A stretch of 50,254 bases of DNA from Scopulibacillus darangshiensis. GTDB taxonomy: Bacteria; Bacillota; Bacilli; Bacillales; Sporolactobacillaceae. Location of the stretch: positions 1 through 50,254 of the forward strand of contig NZ_SLXK01000031.1 in assembly GCF_004341035.1 (NCBI RefSeq), read 5' to 3'. The stretch's first letter is position 1; every line of letters starts with the position of its first letter. Both the position numbers and the translations under genes were made by a program. Shown piece by piece: positions 34,485 to 43,086 of this stretch. The notes under the pieces were generated by a model, which saw only the letters and a program-made list of their open reading frames with translations, did no database searches and was not told the origin of the DNA.

Positions 34485-34940
34485 TCAATTGCTTTTTTCC
34501 CCACGGCCTGCTTTAAACTTTTCATTTAATTCTTTATATGATAAGCCCTTCAACTCAATCCAATCTTTTATTTCTTGTCTAAAAAAGGCGTCTTCAAATT
34601 TATACCATTCATCCTCAATACCTAATTGAATGACAGCATCTTTAAATCTTCGAAAAGGTCTTCTGCGATCTAGCGCATCAAATAAGAAATCCCTTGATTT
34701 GCTATTATCTATTTGTCTTGCAAAATCAACCATGAGTCGATACCCTTCATTTGAATCTGTTTTAGGTATTTCTATATAACGTTCAGCTGATTCATCATCG
34801 TCCCAATCAATCTTAGGTTCTTCACCAGTCATTGATTCCTCCATTTCCAGAATGATTTCACCTGTCCATAAATCAAGAAAGTACGCATGTTCAAAAGAGT
34901 TATCAGAATAAGAAAAAATTAATTTATCCATTAATTCCAT
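34485..34940 (-). CDS. UPF0158 family protein
   Basis: This 151-residue acidic cytoplasmic protein begins MELMDKLIFSYSDNSFE, has EEPKIDWDDDESAERYIEIP and ends with a helical part (RRRPFRRFKDAVIQLG, WIELKGLSY) typical of UPF0158. ATG at 34940 is preceded by GAAAGGTGATTAAA; the frame extends upstream but without a better start. The stop of the upstream gene is one base before, so the two are one operon. No function is established for the family that I know of. Confidence 0.8.
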   Translation of the reverse strand: MELMDKLIFSYSDNSFEHAYFLDLWTGEIILEMEESMTGEEPKIDWDDDESAERYIEIPKTDSNEGYRLMVDFARQIDNSKSRDFLFDALDRRRPFRRFKDAVIQLGIEDEWYKFEDAFFRQEIKDWIELKGLSYKELNEKFKAGRGEKSN

Positions 34941-34941
34941 T

Positions 34942-35322
34942 TTAATCACCTTTCTTTTTCAAACGATTTGAATCGATATAATGTGTTGCATAAGCCTTTT
35001 CAAGGATTGGATTCCCGCTCTTAGAAAATGTCAAATCCACCTTCTGTCCTTTTCCCCAAGATTTATAGGATGTCCATGAAGCTTTTAGCTCCCTTTTCCG
35101 TGCATGCAACCTTATTTCTTTCATAATAAAAGAAAACTGGTTTAAATTGCCCCTCATAACACGTTCCAAATAAGGGATCCGCTTTTTTCGCCATGCCTCA
35201 TAATTTTGTTTTGAGAGCTTATCCAGTTTTAAAAATACATCAACAGGAGTTATGTAGCCTTTTTCATAGATGGTTTGATCCATAATTCGCTTTATTCTTT
35301 TTGCTAATTGGTGACGATTCAT
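34942..35322 (-). CDS. conserved hypothetical partner of the UPF0158 protein
   Basis: This 126-residue basic protein (MNRHQLAKRIKRIMDQTI...) is rich in Lys and Arg and has no membrane segment. Its middle part includes YEAWRKKRIPYLERVMRGN and its end DLTFSKSGNPILEKAYATH. The ATG at 35322 follows GAAAGGG. It is directly in front of the UPF0158 gene with one base between the stop and the next start, suggesting a joint function. I do not know a function for the family. Confidence 0.75.
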   Translation of the reverse strand: MNRHQLAKRIKRIMDQTIYEKGYITPVDVFLKLDKLSKQNYEAWRKKRIPYLERVMRGNLNQFSFIMKEIRLHARKRELKASWTSYKSWGKGQKVDLTFSKSGNPILEKAYATHYIDSNRLKKKGD

Positions 35323-35415
35323 CAATTAAACCCTTTCAAATCTTTTTGCTTAGTATCAGTTTGACAAAGAAATACTGAATCTGTCAATGATCACCGCAGC
35401 TATTCTCATGAATTT

Positions 35416-35442
35416 GGGTCTTCATCACACCGATGAAGACCC
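35416..35442. terminator. hairpin at the end of the sugar operon
   Basis: A 10-bp stem (GGGTCTTCAT at 35416-35425 with ATGAAGACCC at 35433-35442) lies about 32 bases past the last gene of the leftward sugar operon. The T tract is poor, so it may be a weak terminator or a 3'-end protecting hairpin. Confidence 0.55.
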
Positions 35443-35474
35443 TGCGTTTCCCTTATGCACTTTTTACCCTTAAG

Positions 35475-36443
35475 TTAAGCCCACCACATATCTGCCGGCT
35501 TATCCTTAATTAAGACTGATTGCAGATTGGTCACGGCCCGCTTAAAGCCTTCTTCTACTGACATGAGCGGGTCTTCGTGCTCAATGCTGACAACGTAGTC
35601 ATAACCGTAAGTACGAAGTGCACTCATCATGTCTGACCATTCCTGAATGCCGTGTCCGCAGCCGACGGATCGGAATGTCCAAGCCCGCGTCTGCACATTT
35701 CCGTAAGGCTGCATATCGGTTAAGCCGTACATGTTGACATTGTCCTGGTCAATGAATGTGTCCTTGGCATGGAAATGGTGAATCGCCTCGGCTTTACCCA
35801 AAATTTTAATTGCACCCACCGGGTCGATGCCTTGCCACCATAAGTGACTCGGATCTAGATTAGCGCCAATTGAAGGACATGTTTCCTCTCTTAATTTCAA
35901 TAATGTATAAGGTGTGTGGACAAGGAATCCGCCATGCAGTTCAAGACCGACTTTGATCCCACGGTCCTCGGCAAATTGACCAGCATCTTTCCAATAAGGA
36001 ATGAGCTTTTCTTCCCATTGCCACTTAAGAACATCACTATACTCAGTCGGCCAAGGCGACACAGGCCAGTTCGGATATTTTGCACCCTCGTGGTCACCCG
36101 CCGTCCCTGAAAAACAGTTGACAACCGGCACATCCAGCATTTCGGCGAGCCGGACTGTTTTAATAAAAGTGTCATGTGACTCATTTGCATAGGCTTTGTC
36201 TGGGATAATCGGATTGGCATGGCAACTGAAGGCACTGATAGACAGCCCCCGAGAATGAATAGCCTCCATATAGGCTTTTCTTTTGTCCTCGCTCTCAAGC
36301 AAAGCATCCAGATCACAATGGGCATTGCCCGGGTTGCCGCCGGTCCCAATTTCAACAGCATCAAGCCCTGCCGCTTTTACATAATCAAGCATGTCCTCAA
36401 AAGATTTCTCTGAAAATAGCACAGTAAATACACCTAGTTTCAT
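35475..36443 (-). CDS. sugar phosphate isomerase/epimerase family protein (xylose isomerase-like TIM barrel)
   Basis: The 322-residue TIM-barrel protein of the AP-endonuclease-2/IolE-like family keeps the usual metal ligands: Glu in GLELHGG, Asp and His in LDPSHLWWQG, His in IHHFHAKD and Glu in VSIEHEDP. It would act on a sugar or inositol-like substrate; enzymes of this family next to Gfo/Idh dehydrogenases are often part of 3-keto-sugar routes. The start has AAAAAAGGAGTG. It is the last gene of the operon, 3 bases after the dehydrogenase gene. Confidence 0.85.
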   Translation of the reverse strand: MKLGVFTVLFSEKSFEDMLDYVKAAGLDAVEIGTGGNPGNAHCDLDALLESEDKRKAYMEAIHSRGLSISAFSCHANPIIPDKAYANESHDTFIKTVRLAEMLDVPVVNCFSGTAGDHEGAKYPNWPVSPWPTEYSDVLKWQWEEKLIPYWKDAGQFAEDRGIKVGLELHGGFLVHTPYTLLKLREETCPSIGANLDPSHLWWQGIDPVGAIKILGKAEAIHHFHAKDTFIDQDNVNMYGLTDMQPYGNVQTRAWTFRSVGCGHGIQEWSDMMSALRTYGYDYVVSIEHEDPLMSVEEGFKRAVTNLQSVLIKDKPADMWWA

Positions 36444-36446
36444 AGA

Positions 36447-37505
36447 TTACACTCCTTTTTTATTTTTAAAATATGACGTTTCCACTTTCACAACTTGTTT
36501 CGCCCTATTCGACTCAAGCGCCGCCAAAATTATATCAAGTGATTTCATGCCCTCTTCACCTGATACCGGCGACGGCGCATCATTAAGGACGCAAGTTACG
36601 AAGTGATCAATGACATGAGAGCCTGTTTGTCCGCCCTCATCATTAGATTGAATTTGACCTAGTTCATAATTCACTCTCTCACCTGACTCGTATTGCACAA
36701 CCAATGAATATTTCGGATCATCCTCTAATCTCATGATCGCCTTCTCCCCATATATAATGGTAGAGTTATCTTCAACAGGCACATAGGACCAACTTGCCGT
36801 TAGCGTTCCAATGATGCCGCTTTCCGTTTTTAAGACACAGACGGCATTATCATCCACATCCGTATTTTCCTTGGCCTTCGTCTCAACAAGTGCTGCAACC
36901 TCGACAACCTCTTCACCAAGCAAATATCGAATCAGATCTGATTTGTGAACACCCAGATCACCCATGGCGCCAATAAAGGCTTGATCTTTCTTGAAAAACC
37001 AGCTGTCTTTACCATCAATGCTCCATGATTCCGGACCGCCGTGGCCAAAGGTCGTACGGAAACTGTAGATTTTCCCAATCTCACCGCTCTCAATTATTGC
37101 TTTCGCTTTTTGGTGTGATGGTACAAACCGTTGATTATGCCCAATCATTAACCTTTTATTGTTTCTCTCCGCAGCCTCAATCATCGACAGTGCTTCTGTC
37201 CTTGACGTTGCCATCGGTTTTTCACAAAGGACATGCTTTCCGGCGTTAAGCGCATCAACAGTGATTGGTGCATGCAGGTAGTTTGGTGTACAAACGCTGA
37301 CCGCCCCAATCGTCTGATCCTCCAATAAATCATGATAATCAGTATAGGCTTTGGCTCCATATTTGACTGCCAGTTCCTCCGCTCGGTCTCCAATAATGTC
37401 ACAGACACCAGTAATCTCAACGTGCTTATTTGCCTCATATTCCGGTAAGTGGCGGTGTCTTGCAATACTTCCGCAGCCAATCACCGCAACCCTTAATTTT
37501 GTCAT
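36447..37505 (-). CDS. Gfo/Idh/MocA family oxidoreductase (ThuB-like)
   Basis: The 352-residue NAD(P)-dependent sugar dehydrogenase has the Rossmann start LRVAVIGCGSIARHRHLPEY and the family motif CEKPMATS. I chose ATG at 37505 (MTKLRV) because GGAGTTGAGG precedes it; longer frames run into the intergenic region. Together with ThuA and the sugar-binding system it resembles the thuEFGKAB locus of rhizobia, where ThuA/ThuB act on trehalose-type disaccharides through a 3-keto form. The specific sugar here is not known. Confidence 0.87.
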   Translation of the reverse strand: MTKLRVAVIGCGSIARHRHLPEYEANKHVEITGVCDIIGDRAEELAVKYGAKAYTDYHDLLEDQTIGAVSVCTPNYLHAPITVDALNAGKHVLCEKPMATSRTEALSMIEAAERNNKRLMIGHNQRFVPSHQKAKAIIESGEIGKIYSFRTTFGHGGPESWSIDGKDSWFFKKDQAFIGAMGDLGVHKSDLIRYLLGEEVVEVAALVETKAKENTDVDDNAVCVLKTESGIIGTLTASWSYVPVEDNSTIIYGEKAIMRLEDDPKYSLVVQYESGERVNYELGQIQSNDEGGQTGSHVIDHFVTCVLNDAPSPVSGEEGMKSLDIILAALESNRAKQVVKVETSYFKNKKGV

Positions 37506-37533
37506 CGTCCTCAACTCCATCATTGAAATGTGA

Positions 37534-38244
37534 TTAAATTTGTTCCAGCGGATTCGCATTCCCATATATCGGCTTCGGCCCTTTCACCGGTTCTGCCCAA
37601 TGAACGGCATTGACAAGAACTTTCTGCACGTCTTCGTTATAATACGTCGGATATGTTTCATGGCCCGGTCTGAAATAAAAAATTTTCCCCCGGCCCCGCT
37701 TATATGTGCAGCCGCTTCTGAAGACTTCCCCGCCGGCAAACCAGCTGACAAAGACAAGTTCATCAGGTGCCGGAATATCGAAATGCTCCCCATACATCTC
37801 CTCCTTTTCGAGATCGATATATTCTCCTAATCCTTCAGTGATCGGATGCGCCGGATCCACAACCCAAAGCCGCTCATTTTCACCCGCTTCCCGCCATTTA
37901 AGATCGCACGACGTCCCCATTAGCGTTTTGAAGATTTTCGAAAAGTGTCCTGAATGGAGAACGATCAATCCCATCCCATCAAGAACGCGGGCTTGGATTT
38001 TATCGACGATGTCATCTCTGACTTCCTCATGCGCGATGTGGCCCCACCAAACTAATACATCCGTTTTGCTTAAGACATCATCAGTTAAACCTTGATTGGG
38101 ATCGTCCAATGTTGCGGTTGTCACGTCCAAACCGCCTTTTTCCAAAAAAGCAGCGATCGCGCCATGGATACCATTCGGATATACTTCCTTTACCCGAGGA
38201 TTCTTCTTTTCATGCCGGTTTTCATTCCAGACTGTAATTTTCAT
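37534..38244 (-). CDS. thuA: ThuA-like family protein (trehalose utilization)
   Basis: This 236-residue protein is of the ThuA-like glutamine-amidotransferase-fold family. It begins [16 protein letters not shown], has the [14 protein letters not shown] strand-turn, and a late [19 protein letters not shown] segment typical of the family. ATG at 38244 follows TAGGAGTGATTG. Its place between the permease and Gfo/Idh genes supports a role in uptake-linked disaccharide breakdown. The biochemical activity of this branch is not certain. Confidence 0.85.
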   Translation of the reverse strand: MKITVWNENRHEKKNPRVKEVYPNGIHGAIAAFLEKGGLDVTTATLDDPNQGLTDDVLSKTDVLVWWGHIAHEEVRDDIVDKIQARVLDGMGLIVLHSGHFSKIFKTLMGTSCDLKWREAGENERLWVVDPAHPITEGLGEYIDLEKEEMYGEHFDIPAPDELVFVSWFAGGEVFRSGCTYKRGRGKIFYFRPGHETYPTYYNEDVQKVLVNAVHWAEPVKGPKPIYGNANPLEQI

Positions 38245-38259
38245 TTCAATCACTCCTAT

Positions 38260-39087
38260 TTATTCTTTAACGGATCCTGATGTTAAACCTGACACAATCC
38301 GTTTTTGGAAAACTAACACCATAATAACTAGCGGGATGGTAACGACAACCGTTGCAGCGCAAATTTCACCCCATGGAATCGTGTACTGTCCCTGAAACAT
38401 GGCTATGCCGACTGGAACTGTTTTATAATTATCAGATGTATTGATCGTTAAGGCGAATAAAAATTCATTCCAAGCAGCAATAAAGGCTAAAATCGCTGTT
38501 GTAAAAAGGCCCGGGACAGCGAGTGGAAAAATGACCTTCCAATAGGTTTGCATATGTGTCGCCCCATCGATTTTCGCTGCTTCCTCGAGATCATGTGGAA
38601 TCTTTCTAAAAAACACAACAAGAATCCAAATTGACAGCGGCAGTGTGATCGTTGTGTAAGGAATAATCAGACCTATGTAGCTGTTGGTCAGTCCTAAATT
38701 CTTCAAAATGATATAAATCGGTGATAATGTCGCAATTTGCGGAAACATGGATACGGATAAAACCAAACCCAAAATCACCGTCTTACCTCTGAATTGCATT
38801 CTGGCTATGGCATAAGCGCAAAAAGAGGCAATGAAAACTGTATAAATGGTTGTGATTGAAGAAACGACGAAGCTGTTCCATAAATACTTCAGAAAAGGAT
38901 AATTCGTAAACACCGACACATAGTTTTTGAATGTCGGCTCATCACTGAACCAATCAAAGGCGTTATCGCCAAACAGGTCGGACGAAGGCTTTATCGAGCT
39001 TAAGAAGATCCAAATAAACGGGAACATCACGATGAAAACAAAGATCACCATAAAGACATAAAAGAGCGGTCCGGCTTTTTTCTCCAT
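38260..39087 (-). CDS. carbohydrate ABC transporter permease (MalG family)
   Basis: The 275-residue membrane protein has six hydrophobic segments and the ATPase-contact (EAA) loop EEAAKIDGATHMQTYWKVIF. N-terminal start with FYVFMVIFVFIVMFPFIW is typical of MalG-type subunits. The ribosome site is GGGAGGGATAAAA. It lies between the MalF-type permease gene and thuA. No ATPase gene accompanies the two permeases, so a shared MsmX/UgpC-type ATPase from elsewhere in the genome is likely. Confidence 0.92.
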   Translation of the reverse strand: MEKKAGPLFYVFMVIFVFIVMFPFIWIFLSSIKPSSDLFGDNAFDWFSDEPTFKNYVSVFTNYPFLKYLWNSFVVSSITTIYTVFIASFCAYAIARMQFRGKTVILGLVLSVSMFPQIATLSPIYIILKNLGLTNSYIGLIIPYTTITLPLSIWILVVFFRKIPHDLEEAAKIDGATHMQTYWKVIFPLAVPGLFTTAILAFIAAWNEFLFALTINTSDNYKTVPVGIAMFQGQYTIPWGEICAATVVVTIPLVIMVLVFQKRIVSGLTSGSVKE

Positions 39088-39099
39088 TTTTATCCCTCC

Positions 39100-40413
39100 C
39101 TACTTTTTCGAGCTTTCCGGCAGAAGATCAGAACCAAGCACCTTAACAAAGATCATTGAAATGAAGGCGACACAGATGAAGACTATCACTGATAACGCTG
39201 ACCCGGCACCAAAATTCGTTTGGGAAAACATTACTTTATATGCAAGAATCGATATTGTCTCTGTTGAATTTGCCGGACCGCCTCCGGTCAATACATAGAT
39301 CAGGTCAAAGACACGGAAAGCATCCAATGTTCTGAATAATAGAGCGACAAGAATGCTTAATTTCAACATCGGCAATGTGATGTTTGTAAACTGTTTCCAC
39401 TTGCTGGCGCCATCGATCGATGCGGCTTCATAAAGTGATTTCGGAATCACTTGCAGACCGGCCAGGAGCAAAAGCGCAATATAAGGTGTTGTTTTCCACA
39501 CATCTGACAAAATGACGGAAAACATCGCCCCAGCCTTTGATGACAGCAATGCACTCATATGATCGAGCAATCCGATTTCGGAAAAGAATTTTGCGACTAC
39601 CCCATATTGACCATCATAGAGGAACTTCCACATCAAAGCTGAGACAGCGGTCGGTATTGCCCAGGGAATTAAGACGGTTGCTCTAATCAAGCCACGGCCA
39701 AAAAAAGCTTTATTTATGAGAAGAGCAATGGCAAGGCCAAGGACAAACTCGATAAAAACAGAGACAATCGTAAAGAAAACGGTGTTCCACAAGGATGACC
39801 ACATCCGGCTGCTCTTTAATTCCTCAGCATAATGATGAAAGCCAATATAATTCGGTTCAAAAATCACACCTTTAAGTCCGTTTGCGAGACCGATTACGTC
39901 CTTTTCGTTCTTAAGTTCATTATCATTGCTAATTTGTTTTAATTGTTTGTTCACTTTTTCGATCGTGCTTTGAAAGGATTTCGCTGTCTTATCACTTATT
40001 TTGACAACACTTAATGATGTACTCGGCGATTCAAAATTTTGATGGATCTCTTTTACCTTTTGATAGTTTTCTTTGGCGTCCTTCCTGATATTTTGATCCA
40101 ATCCTTGCAAGTTTTGCTTGATTTTTTTTAACCTGGATCGTTCGGTCCCATTTGCTGCTTTTACCTCTTCCGTTAAGTCATCGACAAGGAATGGATAATA
40201 GTAAAAATACTGTTCAAGATCAACGTTATAATTTAAATGAACATCCGCTTTTTGCGGATCATTTAATCGTAAATCAAACAAACTGAAGTAAAAGGACTGA
40301 AGAACAGGATAAATGGCAATCACCAAAATTAAAATTAACGCGGGCGCCACAAGTAAATAAGCTGTGCGTTTCTCACATTTGTCAATTTTTGGTTTATTGC
40401 TATCGGTTGCCAT
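39100..40413 (-). CDS. carbohydrate ABC transporter permease (MalF family) with large extracytoplasmic insertion
   Basis: At 437 residues this permease is well above the roughly 290-310 usual for Gram-positive MalF-type subunits. The extra sequence lies after TM1, about residues 45-195, is charged and predicted to be helical (TERSRLKKIKQNLQGLDQN, TAKSFQSTIEKVNKQLKQ), and resembles in position the P2 loop of E. coli MalF, which contacts the binding protein. The remaining helices and the EAA loop (LYEAASIDGASKWKQF) are normal. Start has TTGAGGTGTATGT. The gene sits between the binding protein and the MalG-type permease. Confidence 0.88.
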   Translation of the reverse strand: MATDSNKPKIDKCEKRTAYLLVAPALILILVIAIYPVLQSFYFSLFDLRLNDPQKADVHLNYNVDLEQYFYYYPFLVDDLTEEVKAANGTERSRLKKIKQNLQGLDQNIRKDAKENYQKVKEIHQNFESPSTSLSVVKISDKTAKSFQSTIEKVNKQLKQISNDNELKNEKDVIGLANGLKGVIFEPNYIGFHHYAEELKSSRMWSSLWNTVFFTIVSVFIEFVLGLAIALLINKAFFGRGLIRATVLIPWAIPTAVSALMWKFLYDGQYGVVAKFFSEIGLLDHMSALLSSKAGAMFSVILSDVWKTTPYIALLLLAGLQVIPKSLYEAASIDGASKWKQFTNITLPMLKLSILVALLFRTLDAFRVFDLIYVLTGGGPANSTETISILAYKVMFSQTNFGAGSALSVIVFICVAFISMIFVKVLGSDLLPESSKK

Positions 40414-40452
40414 ACATACACCTCAATTCCTAATCAAATGTTTAAAGCACTG

Positions 40453-41745
40453 TTATTTCAGAACAGCTTTAAGTTGTTTTTCCATATTCCTGACTGCTTG
40501 CTCGGCTGTTTCCTGTTTGGCAATGGCTTTGGAGACTTGAATTTGAATGATTTCAGATACCTCTTGATAGTTCGGAACGACCGGGCGCGGGACCGCCGCC
40601 TTAATTCCTTCAAGAAAACCCTTTTCCCCAAAGAACGGGTTTGCCGCAAGCACATCTTTTTCTTTATATAATGGCATGATCGCCGGGGCGTGGCTTCCCT
40701 TGATCGCATTAATTTTTTCTCCTTCAGGACCAGTTAGAAACTTCAGTAATTTCCATGCCGCCTTTTTATGTTCGGAATACTTATTCATCGCCACCATCCA
40801 GCCCCCGAGCGCTGATGCTCTGCCTTTATCACCCTCTGGCAAAGGTGCGACGGCGACATTCCCAGCAATTTTTGACTGTGTGTTATCATTGGCTACTGAA
40901 TAGGCATATGGCCAATTTCGCATAAAAGGTGATTCTCCCTCAATAAAAGCTGTATGGGATTCCGTTTCCATAAAAGTTGTGATATTCCTTGGGACAAAGT
41001 CAGAATTCGCGATCTCAACCATTTTCTTCAGTCCCTTTATCGTACCCGGGCTATTTACGGCAACATCACCATTGTCATTGAGTATTTCACCTCCATAGGC
41101 ATAGATGAATTCAACAGCGTTCGTCACTAATCCCTCATATTGTTTGGCTTGCATTAAATAGCCGTAATCCGTTCCTTTCTCACCTTTTAACTTTTTTGCT
41201 TTTGCAATCAGGTCATCCCATGTCTTAGGTGGCGCGTCTACCATATCGGTCCGATAGAATAATAGACCGACATCGATAAACAACGGTATCGCCCACTGCT
41301 TGCCATTAAATTGTCCGGCACTGATGGCGGCATTGTTATATTGACTGAGATCAACATGGCCTTTCTTAATGAAGCGGTCAAGCGGATAGACATAACCGGC
41401 TTGCGCGAGCTCGGCCGGCCAAACCGTATCGATATTGAAAACATCGATTTCCGATGACTTGGCATTGAGCATAGTCACGTATGCATCATGCTGCTTACCG
41501 GAATCTGCCGGCATTTGCCTATATTTAACATGGATATTGGGATATTTTTTTTCAAACGCATCGATCATCATTTTTGTTGCACCTGTGGTATCCTTTCCGG
41601 TCGCATACACAATGGTGATCTTACCGCCATTTGATTTTTCCGAAGAACCTCCTTGCGATCCCACGCTTAAACTGCATGATGCAAGAATCAACACCATTGA
41701 CAAAGCACCGCATGTTAATAATCCTCTTATCTTCGTTACTTTCAT
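40453..41745 (-). CDS. sugar ABC transporter substrate-binding lipoprotein
   Basis: The 430-residue family 1 solute-binding protein starts MKVTKIRGLLTCG, followed by a hydrophobic run and lipobox LASC (Cys24). The mature part has the usual FEKKYPNIHVKYR, EIDVFNIDTVWPAELAQAG and GEKGFLEGIKAAVPRP segments. I chose the ATG at 41745 because GAAAGGATG lies ahead; a longer frame to 41781 would add residues before the signal. A palindromic operator lies about 16 bases upstream. It binds the sugar outside the membrane for the two permeases. Confidence 0.9.
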   Translation of the reverse strand: MKVTKIRGLLTCGALSMVLILASCSLSVGSQGGSSEKSNGGKITIVYATGKDTTGATKMMIDAFEKKYPNIHVKYRQMPADSGKQHDAYVTMLNAKSSEIDVFNIDTVWPAELAQAGYVYPLDRFIKKGHVDLSQYNNAAISAGQFNGKQWAIPLFIDVGLLFYRTDMVDAPPKTWDDLIAKAKKLKGEKGTDYGYLMQAKQYEGLVTNAVEFIYAYGGEILNDNGDVAVNSPGTIKGLKKMVEIANSDFVPRNITTFMETESHTAFIEGESPFMRNWPYAYSVANDNTQSKIAGNVAVAPLPEGDKGRASALGGWMVAMNKYSEHKKAAWKLLKFLTGPEGEKINAIKGSHAPAIMPLYKEKDVLAANPFFGEKGFLEGIKAAVPRPVVPNYQEVSEIIQIQVSKAIAKQETAEQAVRNMEKQLKAVLK

Positions 41746-41760
41746 CTGACACATCCTTTC

Positions 41761-41774
41761 TGAAATCGTTTTCA
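41761..41774. promoter_or_regulatory. LacI-family operator (or cre) before the sugar-binding protein gene
   Basis: TGAAATCGTTTTCA is a near-palindrome around a central CG pair, as bound by LacI-family proteins. It lies between the LacI gene and the binding-protein start; a small AAGGGT/ACCCTT hairpin (41780-41795) is beside it. The same motif occurs at 42827-42840 and 42870-42883. Confidence 0.65.
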
Positions 41775-41810
41775 CATCCAAGGGTACTGACCCTTCATTT
41801 CTTCCCTCCT

Positions 41811-42803
41811 TTATCTTGTTGATTCCCTTACGACTAAGTGAAATGGCAGCTGAATAAATTGGTGTTCCAGCTTCTTCTTGCTAACCAATATATCAATCAT
41901 GACATCCATAGCTTTGATTCCGATCTTTCGCACCGGCTGATGGATTGTAGTAATGCCTGGCTCAACTAATTCTGCGATCGGCTGATCATCAAATCCAAGG
42001 ACGCCTAAATCATTTGGGACGGTTATGCCATGACGCTTTGCTTCTGTAATTAATCCTGCAGCGACTTCATCACTGCCGGTAAAAATCGCATCAGGCCGAT
42101 TATCCATGGAGGCAATCTCCCGTAAAATTTGTTTTCCATCATCAATTGTCAATGCATCTTTAAATAACCATTGATCCGAAACATTTAATCCAGCCTCTTT
42201 AACCGCAGCCATAAAGCCCGCCCTGCGATCACGGCTTAAACACGTTGCTTTGGATCCCCCGCAATAAGAAAGCCTTTTATAGCCTCTATCAATAAGGTGC
42301 TTCGTGCCAATATAAGACCCCTTATACTGATCAAGACAGACAATTGGGACGGGAGCTGTTTCGGCAAAATCGTTGCAAAAAATGATCGGACCATACTTTA
42401 GAAATCCTTCGACAATTGACCATTCATTTTCGATCGAAGCAAAAATGACAGCATCGATCTGTTTTGTCTTCAGCAGGTTTAAATACTTGAGTTCTTTTTC
42501 TTTATCATTGTTGGTTTGACAAATAAGCAATTTGTAGTTATTTCTATCCGCAATGATGTCCATGCTTTCAACAAGCTGACTAAAAAAAGGATTGGCGATC
42601 CGCTGAATGAGTACGGCTATCGTTTCCGTCTTCTGTCTCCTAAGCCTCTGCGCGTTCGAGTTTGGCACATAGCCCAATTCCTTCATTGCTTTAGCCACTA
42701 TATCTTTTTTTTCTTGTGATACATACGGGTGGTTATTGATTACCCGTGATATCGTTGCCGGGGACAATCCTGCTAATTTAGCAACATCTTCAATAGTAGG
42801 CAT
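41811..42803 (-). CDS. LacI-family transcriptional regulator
   Basis: This 330-residue repressor has the N-terminal LacI helix-turn-helix (MPTIEDVAKLAGLSPATISR, then VINNHPYVS) and a periplasmic-binding-protein-like effector domain ending in RKIGIKAMDVMIDILVS. ATG at 42803 follows TTGGAGGATC; the extra 27 residues of the open frame are not part of the family. Palindromic operators flank the gene on both sides, so it likely controls itself and the sugar operon downstream, released by the imported sugar. Confidence 0.92.
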   Translation of the reverse strand: MPTIEDVAKLAGLSPATISRVINNHPYVSQEKKDIVAKAMKELGYVPNSNAQRLRRQKTETIAVLIQRIANPFFSQLVESMDIIADRNNYKLLICQTNNDKEKELKYLNLLKTKQIDAVIFASIENEWSIVEGFLKYGPIIFCNDFAETAPVPIVCLDQYKGSYIGTKHLIDRGYKRLSYCGGSKATCLSRDRRAGFMAAVKEAGLNVSDQWLFKDALTIDDGKQILREIASMDNRPDAIFTGSDEVAAGLITEAKRHGITVPNDLGVLGFDDQPIAELVEPGITTIHQPVRKIGIKAMDVMIDILVSKKKLEHQFIQLPFHLVVRESTR

Positions 42804-42826
42804 AGTGCAGATCCTCCAAAAAAGTG

Positions 42827-42840
42827 TGAAATCGATTTCA
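42827..42840. promoter_or_regulatory. LacI-family operator upstream of the regulator gene
   Basis: TGAAATCGATTTCA is an exact 14-bp palindrome, 24 bases before the LacI-family start codon. It is the best copy of the three and supports autoregulation. Confidence 0.7.
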
Positions 42841-42869
42841 GTCGTGGTGAAATAAAAAAACGATGGTAC

Positions 42870-42883
42870 TGCAATCGTTTTCA
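42870..42883. promoter_or_regulatory. second upstream operator / cre box
   Basis: On the minus strand the bases ATGAAAACGATTGCA fit the CcpA cre pattern WTGNAANCGNWNNCW at every position, and also match the local LacI operator at 11 of 14. It lies 67 bases upstream of the LacI-family start codon. Confidence 0.5.
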
Positions 42884-43086
42884 TAACTTATTGTATGCAA
42901 AGTATGGTAACTTTTCAAGTCATATTTTGAAAAATGTCATTATTACATTATTTCGCGCGGCCCCATTTACTTATTACAATATGATGGCGATCGAGCATTT
43001 TTCTTTAAAATATGCGTGTAAATCCCTTTTGTTATAAGGATTATTGGCATTATAATTGTCTTAGGTTTAGATGTGGAGTGATAACG

